From Sulfurovum sp. (GTDB lineage Bacteria > Campylobacterota > Campylobacteria > Campylobacterales > Sulfurovaceae), in NCBI GenBank assembly GCA_027029065.1, contig JALVGO010000004.1, positions 1 through 6,445 of the forward strand: a stretch of 6,445 nt of DNA, read 5' to 3'. Under the pieces are notes generated by a model, which saw only the letters and a list, made by a program, of their open reading frames with translations, did not search any database and was not told the DNA's origin. Shown here piece after piece: positions 1 to 5,210 of this stretch. How positions within the stretch are numbered: the first letter of the stretch is position 1; every line of letters starts with the position of its first letter. Made by a program: the position numbers and the translations under genes.

Positions 1-66
1 CAAAGTACTCTTCCCCGCATTGGGACGCCCCACAACCGCAACAAACCCCGCTTTGGTCTCACTCAT
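1..66 (-). CDS. era: GTPase Era, N-terminal fragment (cut by window edge)
   Basis: Only the first 22 codons are inside the window; the gene continues off the left edge. The peptide starts MSETKAGFVAVVGRPNAGKS and holds a complete G1/P-loop (GRPNAGKST, about residues 13-21), the typical start of Era. By family knowledge Era is an essential GTPase with a C-terminal KH domain that binds the 3' end of 16S rRNA and helps 30S subunit maturation; none of that C-terminal part is visible. The ATG start is supported by an AAGGA ribosome binding site at 72-76, five bases upstream. The gene follows hslU after 57 AT-rich bases, in the order I recall for Campylobacter jejuni. Other TRAFAC GTPases such as Der share the P-loop pattern, but the very early motif and the neighbours favour Era. 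Confidence 0.9.
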   Translation of the reverse strand, partial: MSETKAGFVAVVGRPNAGKSTL

Positions 67-123
67 TTTTATCCTTGATAAAATTTTTTAATTTCAATTT
101 AAGAAATCTTTAATTCCTAATTC
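67..123 (-). other. AT-rich hslU-era spacer with a tandem 7-mer
   Basis: This 57-base spacer is far richer in A and T than the flanking genes. It holds the era ribosome binding site (AAGGA on the minus strand, 72-76). Next to the hslU stop, the 7-mer TAATTCC occurs twice in tandem (111-117 and 118-124, plus-strand reading), the second copy running into the hslU TAG stop. I see no GC-rich hairpin with a T-run, so transcription probably reads from hslU into era. A weak era promoter here cannot be excluded. Confidence 0.5.
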
Positions 124-1452
124 CTAAAGTATATATCTCGTCATATCTTCATCCTCAACCACATTGCCGATCTTCTCGTCTACCAGTGCTTTGGTGATCG
201 TGATCGTCTCACCTGCATGCATATCTGCATCGAAACTGATCTCTTCAACAATCTTCTCCATCACGGTATGAAGACGTCTTGCCCCAATATCCTCTGTCTT
301 TTCATTTGCCAATAATGAATAGTGCGCAATAGCACGCAGCGCCTCCTCTTCAAGCACCAGCTCGACATCTTCTACTTTCAACAGTGCCTGATACTGTTTG
401 ATCAGCGAATTTTTAGGCTCAGTCAAGATACGGTAGAGTGTCTCCTCATTGAGACTCTCCAACTCCACACGCAGCGGGAAACGCCCCTGGAGTTCAGGGA
501 TCAGATCGCTTGGCTTGCTCAGGTGGAATGCACCGGCGGCGATAAAGAGAATATGGTCTGTATTGACCATCCCCAGTTTCGTACTCACAGCAGACCCTTC
601 GACAATAGGCAGAAGGTCACGCTGCACCCCCTCTTTGCTTGGGTCCTGTCTGCTTTGCGAATTGGCAGAGACAGCGATCTTGTCCACCTCATCAAGAAAG
701 ACGATACCGCCCTTTTCTACTTTCTCTTTTGCCAATGCTTTGAGTTTCTCTTCATCCAAAAGCTCCTGACTCGCTTCCTGTTCAAGGATCTTTTTTGCTT
801 CGGCAACCGTTACCTCTTTTTCAGGTCCCTTCTTGCCATAACCGCCAAGCACCTTGACGATACTCTCCTGCACCTGTATCATCTGAGGCGGCAGTCCGTC
901 TTCGGGCAGATCGGTATGCGCAGGCATATGCACTTTTATCATCAAATGGTCAAGCTCACCGCGTGCAAACTTCTCTTGCATACGTGCAAACGAAGCATCA
1001 TACTCCGCCTGCTTCTGCTCACTTGCACCTGCCGGCAGCGGAGGAAGCAGCTTTTCAATGATCTTGTTCTCAATATAGTTGGCGATCTTCTCTTTGTTCT
1101 TTTCGTTCTCCTCTTCTCTGACAAGAGAAAGCGCAGTCGTTGCCAGATCACGGATCATAGACTCGACATCGCGCCCGACAAATCCCACTTCGGTATATTT
1201 GCTCGCCTCTACCTTGATAAACGGCAGCCGCATCATTTTCGCCAGCCGTCTTGCAATCTCAGTCTTTCCTACCCCGGTACTTCCGATCATCAAAATATTC
1301 TTCGGGGTCACATCCTGCTGCATCTCCTCACTAAGCTGCATCCGTCTGTAACGGTTACGCAACGCAACCGCAATCGTTCGCTTGGCATCATCCTGCCCTA
1401 TCACATACCTGTCAAGATGTGCCACAATCTCTTTTGGTGTCAAGTTATCCAA
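124..1452 (-). CDS. hslU: HslU, ATPase subunit of the HslUV protease
   Basis: HslU is the AAA+ unfoldase that feeds proteins into the HslV peptidase chamber in the cytoplasm. The 442 residues match the usual length. Visible motifs are the N-terminal TPKEIV and YVIGQDDAK region, Walker A GSTGVGKT (57-64), the pore loop GFVG (90-93), a charged helical I-domain (about 110-245), Walker B with D254-E255 (VFLDEVDK), the sensor-2 stretch GARRLHTVMEK (390-400) and the C-terminal YIL that docks into HslV. The start codon is TTG at 1450-1452: an in-frame TAA lies 15 bases upstream, AGGAG at 1458-1462 sits five bases before it, and the resulting N-terminus aligns with E. coli HslU as I remember it. The pore-loop Phe in place of E. 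coli Tyr is, as I recall, normal in Campylobacterota. The gene is separated from its partner hslV by 178 bases. Confidence 0.98.
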   Translation of the reverse strand: MDNLTPKEIVAHLDRYVIGQDDAKRTIAVALRNRYRRMQLSEEMQQDVTPKNILMIGSTGVGKTEIARRLAKMMRLPFIKVEASKYTEVGFVGRDVESMIRDLATTALSLVREEENEKNKEKIANYIENKIIEKLLPPLPAGASEQKQAEYDASFARMQEKFARGELDHLMIKVHMPAHTDLPEDGLPPQMIQVQESIVKVLGGYGKKGPEKEVTVAEAKKILEQEASQELLDEEKLKALAKEKVEKGGIVFLDEVDKIAVSANSQSRQDPSKEGVQRDLLPIVEGSAVSTKLGMVNTDHILFIAAGAFHLSKPSDLIPELQGRFPLRVELESLNEETLYRILTEPKNSLIKQYQALLKVEDVELVLEEEALRAIAHYSLLANEKTEDIGARRLHTVMEKIVEEISFDADMHAGETITITKALVDEKIGNVVEDEDMTRYIL

Positions 1453-1457
1453 ACCTA

Positions 1458-1466
1458 CTCCTCTTT
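1458..1466 (-). promoter_or_regulatory. Ribosome binding site that fixes the TTG start of hslU
   Basis: On the minus strand AAAGAGGAG ends five bases before the TTG at 1452. An in-frame TAA at 1465-1467 overlaps its 5' end, so no earlier in-frame start is possible, and the next methionine is too far inside the conserved domain. Together these make TTG the start with good confidence. Confidence 0.85.
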
Positions 1467-1484
1467 ACACAATTTCCATAAGGC

Positions 1485-1532
1485 ATAATCGCTGTCCTTC
1501 CCGCAAATTTAGCAAAGGAAGTTTTTTGACAA
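1485..1532 (-). promoter_or_regulatory. Weak candidate promoter for hslU
   Basis: In the gap upstream of hslU the minus strand carries TTGTCA (1527-1532), five of six matches to the sigma-70 -35 consensus. Downstream lie TAAATT (1506-1511, spacer only 15) and GATTAT (1485-1490, four of six matches to the -10 consensus). Neither pairing has ideal geometry. A CTTCC/GGAAG inverted repeat (1497-1501 with 1517-1521) lies in the same stretch. A secondary promoter would explain the long gap, but this is a guess from short motifs. Confidence 0.25.
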
Positions 1533-1550
1533 CGCGTCAGCCCTTCAGTT

Positions 1551-1609
1551 TTTCTTTTTTCTTTGGTTCGTTTCTCTTTTTCTTTGTACTGCTACAAAGA
1601 AAAAAGAAA
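1551..1609. repeat. Polypyrimidine/polypurine inverted repeat with two alternative stems
   Basis: Inside the 178-base hslV-hslU gap, TTTCTTTTTTCTTTG (1551-1565) is the exact reverse complement of 1595-1609 (15 bases). A second arm, TTTTTCTTTGTA (1577-1588), pairs perfectly with 1593-1604 around a four-base CTGC loop (12 base pairs). The two left arms are near copies of one another and compete for the same right arm, so the stems exclude each other. Neither orientation is followed by a T-run, so this is not a standard intrinsic terminator. Possible identities are a dispersed intergenic repeat copy, an mRNA-stabilising or processing element between hslV and hslU, or simple low-complexity sequence. 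Confidence 0.75.
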
Positions 1610-1630
1610 TGAACAACCATCAATACAAAC

Positions 1631-2161
1631 CTACAGTTCCAATATCTTTATATTCGTATTGGTATAAATACAAAGCTCCCCTGCAATCTGCAAAGACTCC
1701 TCTACAAGCTTGCGAGGTTCAAGATCGGCATGCTTGTCCAACGCCCGTGCGGCAGAGATCGCATAGTTCCCACCGCTTCCGATCGCAGCGATCTTTCCAT
1801 CCTGCGGCTCAACCACATCTCCCGTTCCTGAGAGAATAAAGATATGCTCACGATTGAGCACGATCATCATCGCCTCGAGCTGACGCAGATGCTTGTCTTT
1901 GCGCCACGCTTTGGAGAAGGCGATGACTGATTTGAAGAGATCACCCTTCTTCTCATTCAAAAAACCCTCGAACATATCAAAGAGGTTGAACGCATCTGCC
2001 GTCGAACCGGCAAAACCGCCAAGAATCTCTCCGTTATAGAGCGTGCGTATCTTGGTCGCATTGCTTTTGAGCACCGTATCGCCAAAGGTTACCTGTCCGT
2101 CACCGCCAATGACCGCTTTGCCCTCACTTTTGTAGCCAAGTATCGTGGTCGCTTCAAACAT
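1631..2161 (-). CDS. hslV: HslV, peptidase subunit of the HslUV protease
   Basis: HslV is the proteasome-beta-like threonine peptidase that assembles as two stacked hexamers and is opened by HslU. The 176-residue product starts [11 protein letters not shown]. By family knowledge the short propeptide MFEA is removed and Thr5 becomes the N-terminal nucleophile. Other visible hallmarks are [11 protein letters not shown] (19-29), [11 protein letters not shown] (48-58), AIGSGGNYA (126-134), [10 protein letters not shown] (137-146) and the C-terminal ICIYTN-like segment near 164-169. The four-residue propeptide, in place of the single Met of E. coli, is what I recall for Helicobacter and Campylobacter HslV. 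The ATG shares one base with the rplI stop (TGATG), and no strong ribosome binding site precedes it, so translational coupling to rplI is likely. The stop is TAG. Confidence 0.98.
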   Translation of the reverse strand: MFEATTILGYKSEGKAVIGGDGQVTFGDTVLKSNATKIRTLYNGEILGGFAGSTADAFNLFDMFEGFLNEKKGDLFKSVIAFSKAWRKDKHLRQLEAMMIVLNREHIFILSGTGDVVEPQDGKIAAIGSGGNYAISAARALDKHADLEPRKLVEESLQIAGELCIYTNTNIKILEL

Positions 2162-2604
2162 CAGACACCAACCACTTCTACTTTCAATGCAGCATGGATG
2201 CCGTGACCAAGCTTGGCATCGATCTCATGGATACCGGTGGATTTGAGCGCTTTTTTAAGATTGATATGTTTTTTGTCTATATCAATACCAAGCTGATCTT
2301 GAATTGCTTTTGCAATATCAGCATTGCCTACAGAACCTTTGATACCTACCGGTGCGGCCTGCTTCTCTATGCGAATGGTTGCCGCTTCAAGTGCTTTTTT
2401 CTCATTTTCAAGACGCTCGAGCTCCGCTTTGAGTTCTGCCTCTTTACGCTCCTGCTCTGCCTTCCAGTTGGCTACCACTTCAGGGGTTGCCAGTTTTGCA
2501 AGCCCTTTGTTGATCAGAAAGTTCTGTCCGTAACCGTCTTTGACCTCTTTGATCTCTCCGGCTTTTCCGAGTGTTTTGACATCTTTGACCAATAAAACCT
2601 TCAT
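2161..2604 (-). CDS. rplI: 50S ribosomal protein L9
   Basis: L9 binds 23S rRNA near the base of the L1 stalk and affects reading-frame maintenance. The 147 residues match the usual length of about 148. The N-terminal rRNA-binding domain shows the L9 signature ([19 protein letters not shown], residues 16-34). A long charged connecting helix follows (about 45-80, rich in Glu, Lys and Ala), and then the C-terminal domain with [13 protein letters not shown] (90-102) and [15 protein letters not shown] (123-137). The ATG is preceded by AAGGA at 2613-2617 with an eight-base spacer. It is the first gene of the minus-strand block and its stop overlaps the hslV start by one base. The next genes encode the HslUV protease and Era, an order conserved in related Campylobacterota as I recall. 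Confidence 0.98.
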   Translation of the reverse strand: MKVLLVKDVKTLGKAGEIKEVKDGYGQNFLINKGLAKLATPEVVANWKAEQERKEAELKAELERLENEKKALEAATIRIEKQAAPVGIKGSVGNADIAKAIQDQLGIDIDKKHINLKKALKSTGIHEIDAKLGHGIHAALKVEVVGV

Positions 2605-2634
2605 TGTTGCTATCCTTGGATATAAATTATCCCT

Positions 2635-2664
2635 ATTTTATCGAAAGTTTGTTAATACTCTTAA
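2635..2664 (-). promoter_or_regulatory. Candidate promoter of rplI-hslV-hslU-era
   Basis: On the minus strand a TAAAAT -10 box (2635-2640) lies 18 bases downstream of TTAAGA (2659-2664), which matches four of six -35 positions. Transcription would start near 2628, giving a leader of about 24 bases that keeps the AAGGA site of rplI. A second -10-like GATAAT (2626-2631) is too close to the ribosome binding site to be a good choice. The placement is inferred from motifs only. Confidence 0.45.
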
Positions 2665-2665
2665 C
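2651..2665. repeat. Small inverted repeat GTTAA-N5-TTAAC between divergent genes
   Basis: GTTAATACTCTTAAC has five-base arms around a five-base centre. It overlaps the proposed -35 region of rplI and lies just upstream of the proposed prlC -10, so it could be an operator serving both directions. Arms this short and AT-rich also arise by chance. Confidence 0.3.
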
Positions 2666-2673
2666 AGCCTCTG

Positions 2674-2682
2674 TGCTACAAT
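2674..2682 (+). promoter_or_regulatory. Extended -10 promoter of prlC
   Basis: TGCTACAAT contains a TG dinucleotide one base before TACAAT, a five-of-six -10 box. No well-spaced -35 box is visible, but sigma-70 promoters in Campylobacter and Helicobacter often lack one. Transcription would start near 2689, about 28 bases before the prlC ATG. Confidence 0.5.
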
Positions 2683-2716
2683 CACAAATTAATATCATAA
2701 ATGGATACAAATAACG

Positions 2717-4666
2717 ATGTTTCAAACCTTTCAAATAGACAACTTAGACGATTTTCCTTCACAACTTGAGGCACTGCTGAACCAACAGCGGCAAAAGATC
2801 GATGAGATCACACAACATGCACCGGCAACCTATGCTGATGTGCTTAAACCGCTGCAGAACCTCGATGAAGAGCTCGATCTCTTCTTCACACCCCTGTCAC
2901 ACCTCAACTCGGTGATGAACTCAGACAAGACACAAAAGGCGTATGAAGCATCTCTTCCGATGCTGAGCAAATTTGGTTCAGAGATGGCACAAAATGTCCC
3001 GCTGTACCAGAAGATCGCTTCACTCAATGCAGAAAAGAAAGAGCAGCAAAAGGTGCTTGAAAACGATATCCGTAACTTCAAACTCTCCGGTATCGACCTG
3101 GAAGAGAGCAAAAAGAAACGGCTTGAAGAGATCAATCTTGAACTCTCCAACCTCTCCAACAGCTTTTCACAAAACCTGCTCGATGCTACCAATGCCTATG
3201 AGCTGATCATCGAAGATGCTGAAGATATAGAGGGTATGCCCTCTTCTGACATCGAAGCGGCAAAAACAGAAATAGACGGTAAGCAAGTCTACCGGTTTAC
3301 CCTTCAGATGCCAAGCTACCTTGCCTATATGACCTACGGTCCCAACCGAACATACCGTCAAGAGCTCTCCAAAGCCTACAATACACGTGCACCGCAAAAT
3401 GCCGAGGTGATCGACCGCATCCTTGCACTCAAGCATGAGAAAGCAAAGCTGCTCGGCTTTGAAAACTATGCCCAGTATGCTTTAGAAACACGTGATGCCT
3501 CTTCGCAGGAAGAGGTACTTTCATTTCTAAATACCCTTGCTGATGCTGCCCTGCCGCAGGCAAAAGAGGAGCTTGAAGCACTCAAAAACTTTGCCAAAGA
3601 GACAGACGGCATAGACGATCTGCAAAGCCATGATGTGGCATACTACAGTGAAAAACTCAAAAAGGAACTCTTTGATTTTGATGATACCGTGACCAAACCC
3701 TACTTCGAACAAAAACGTGTACTGGGCGGTCTGCTTACCATCGTCTCGGAACTCTTTGGCGTAACATTTCAAGAAGCCGATGTACCAACATGGCATACCT
3801 GCGTCAAGGTCTACGACATATATGAAGAGGACAAGCTCAGCGGACGCATCTACTTCGACCTTGAAGCGCGTAAAGAGAAACGCGGCGGTGCGTGGATGCA
3901 TGACTGGGAGACACATTTTATCGATACTGAGGGAAAGAGACACCTTGCTTCTGCATTCGTAGTGTGCAACTTCGCTCCGGCTACAGAGCATACCCCGTCA
4001 CTGCTTCGCCATGACGATGTGGTTACGCTCTTTCATGAAATGGGGCATGCCATCCACCATCTTTTTGGCAAATGCAAAGAGCGCTCCGTTTCGGGCATCA
4101 ACGGCGTGGCATGGGATGTGGTAGAGTTCCCTTCACAGTTTTTGGAGAATTTTGCCTACGAAGCGGCCATACTCAAGCGCTTTGGATTCCACTATGAGAG
4201 TGGTGAACCTATTCCCCAAACACTGATGGAGAAGATCAAGGCGACCAAGAACTTCCAGGCAGCACTTGGCATCCTACGTCAGGTCGAGTTTTCACTCTTC
4301 GATTTTATGCTGCACCAAAAGCTCTACCAGGGAGAGGAGGTCCAGCAGCTGCTTGACAGCATCAGAGAGAAAACCGCCCTGCTCAAGCCACCAAGCTACA
4401 ACCGTTTCCAGCACGGCTTTGCCCATATCTTTGCAGGCGGCTACGCAGCTGGCTACTACAGCTACAAGTGGGCAGAAGTACTCAGTGCCGATGCCTTCTT
4501 CGCCTGTCTTGATGAGAAGGAGGGGTTTGACCGAGAGAAAGCCGAGGGATACAAAACACATATCCTCTCCAACGGCGGTGCCAAAGAGATGAGCACTCTC
4601 TACCATGAGTGGCTGGGACGCAAACCACAGGTGGAGAGTCTGCTCAAACTTTATGAAATTGCATAA
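2717..4666 (+). CDS. prlC: Oligopeptidase A, M3-family zinc metallopeptidase
   Basis: The 649-residue product belongs to the thimet-oligopeptidase/OpdA family, cytoplasmic zinc enzymes that cut short peptides, including products of ATP-dependent proteases and cleaved signal peptides. The zinc site is visible: H440-E441-M-G-H444, with the third ligand expected at E470 in DVVEFPSQFLEN. The substrate-binding and transition-state residues are expected in FAHIFAGGYAAGYYSY (H570, Y576, Y580, Y583). The N-terminal 200 residues are helical and charged, as in the family. There is no signal peptide. The length is a little below E. coli OpdA (about 680). The ATG at 2717 has only a weak GGA upstream (2704-2706); the ATG at 2701 is out of frame. 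It diverges from rplI and is followed closely by a membrane-protein gene. Dcp is a relative, but HIFAGGYAAGYYSY favours OpdA/PrlC. Confidence 0.94.
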   Translation: MFQTFQIDNLDDFPSQLEALLNQQRQKIDEITQHAPATYADVLKPLQNLDEELDLFFTPLSHLNSVMNSDKTQKAYEASLPMLSKFGSEMAQNVPLYQKIASLNAEKKEQQKVLENDIRNFKLSGIDLEESKKKRLEEINLELSNLSNSFSQNLLDATNAYELIIEDAEDIEGMPSSDIEAAKTEIDGKQVYRFTLQMPSYLAYMTYGPNRTYRQELSKAYNTRAPQNAEVIDRILALKHEKAKLLGFENYAQYALETRDASSQEEVLSFLNTLADAALPQAKEELEALKNFAKETDGIDDLQSHDVAYYSEKLKKELFDFDDTVTKPYFEQKRVLGGLLTIVSELFGVTFQEADVPTWHTCVKVYDIYEEDKLSGRIYFDLEARKEKRGGAWMHDWETHFIDTEGKRHLASAFVVCNFAPATEHTPSLLRHDDVVTLFHEMGHAIHHLFGKCKERSVSGINGVAWDVVEFPSQFLENFAYEAAILKRFGFHYESGEPIPQTLMEKIKATKNFQAALGILRQVEFSLFDFMLHQKLYQGEEVQQLLDSIREKTALLKPPSYNRFQHGFAHIFAGGYAAGYYSYKWAEVLSADAFFACLDEKEGFDREKAEGYKTHILSNGGAKEMSTLYHEWLGRKPQVESLLKLYEIA

Positions 4667-4678
4667 AGGTATCATACC

Positions 4679-5194
4679 ATGAAAGAATACGGCTATCTGC
4701 TGATCACAATCATTGCCATCTTCGGTATCATACTTGCCGGGGCATACTTCAGTCCCACTTTTGAGGAGCAAAAAAGTTTCCTTGAACTCTTCTATCTCAG
4801 CGGTGCGGTACTCTTCATCTTCTCGGCACTGGTGATCTTCGCAACTATTGGCTTTAGATCATTTGCAATCTACGGTGCCATCTTTCTTGCCGCAACCATG
4901 GGCATCTACGGTATAGAGGGTGCACTGCTTGTTGTTGTACTGACCTATATCACCTGGGGATCTATCTTTGCAATGCAGGTACTGCTTTTTTACCATCACC
5001 TCAAAAGTGCCATAGAGTGGTTTGAAGCCCGTTACACGTTCAAGTCATTTAGGTACGAATATTACATCTTCTACCCAATGTTCTGGGTTGCCTATGTTTT
5101 TCTGGAGTTCATTCCAAGTATCATTTACAGAGAAGATTTTCTGAAGTTTACCCCGTCAAGGGTACTGGAGGAGATGCGTCAGCTCTTAAAGTGA
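4679..5194 (+). CDS. Multi-pass membrane protein of unknown function
   Basis: I do not recognise this family. The 171-residue protein is very hydrophobic, with likely membrane segments at about 5-24, 37-57, 61-79, 80-105 and 128-149. A more polar loop lies at 106-127 (YHHLKSAIEWFEARYTFKSF) with two adjacent histidines, and the charged tail after 150 ends EEMRQLLK. A short N-terminal tail before the first segment suggests it is inserted without a cleaved signal peptide. The ATG is 12 bases after the prlC stop, with AAAGG at 4665-4669 overlapping that stop and a nine-base spacer, so the two genes are almost certainly co-transcribed. Codon use resembles prlC, and the reading frame is intact. It converges on argG with only 16 bases between the stops. 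A functional link to the peptidase is suggested by position only. Confidence 0.85.
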   Translation: MKEYGYLLITIIAIFGIILAGAYFSPTFEEQKSFLELFYLSGAVLFIFSALVIFATIGFRSFAIYGAIFLAATMGIYGIEGALLVVVLTYITWGSIFAMQVLLFYHHLKSAIEWFEARYTFKSFRYEYYIFYPMFWVAYVFLEFIPSIIYREDFLKFTPSRVLEEMRQLLK

Positions 5195-5210
5195 CACATG
5201 ATTTTAAAAC
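5195..5210. other. Short convergent gap without a clear terminator
   Basis: The stops of the plus-strand membrane-protein gene and the minus-strand argG are 16 bases apart. There is a run of seven T at 5214-5220, inside the end of argG, but no GC-rich stem precedes it. Transcripts from the two sides probably overlap or end by another mechanism. Confidence 0.4.

Noticed and set aside
90..93. HslU pore loop GFVG instead of GYVG (numbers are residues of HslU)
   Set aside because: An aromatic residue is kept at the key position, and as I recall Phe is usual in HslU of Helicobacter and relatives, so it is not a defect or novelty.
322..1488. A 388-codon open frame on the plus strand, opposite hslU
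   Set aside because: It lies antisense to nearly all of hslU, its translation is low-quality (rich in Leu, Phe, His, Arg and Cys with no domain pattern), and HslU on the other strand is unambiguous. It is a shadow of hslU codon bias.
1571..1609. Intrinsic terminator between hslV and hslU
   Set aside because: The stem is AT-rich and the 3' flank is A-rich in the plus direction and lacks a T-run in the minus direction, so it does not meet the usual pattern.
2701..2703. ATG at 2701 as the start of prlC
   Set aside because: It is out of frame with the peptidase; the in-frame ATG at 2717 gives a family-like N-terminus.
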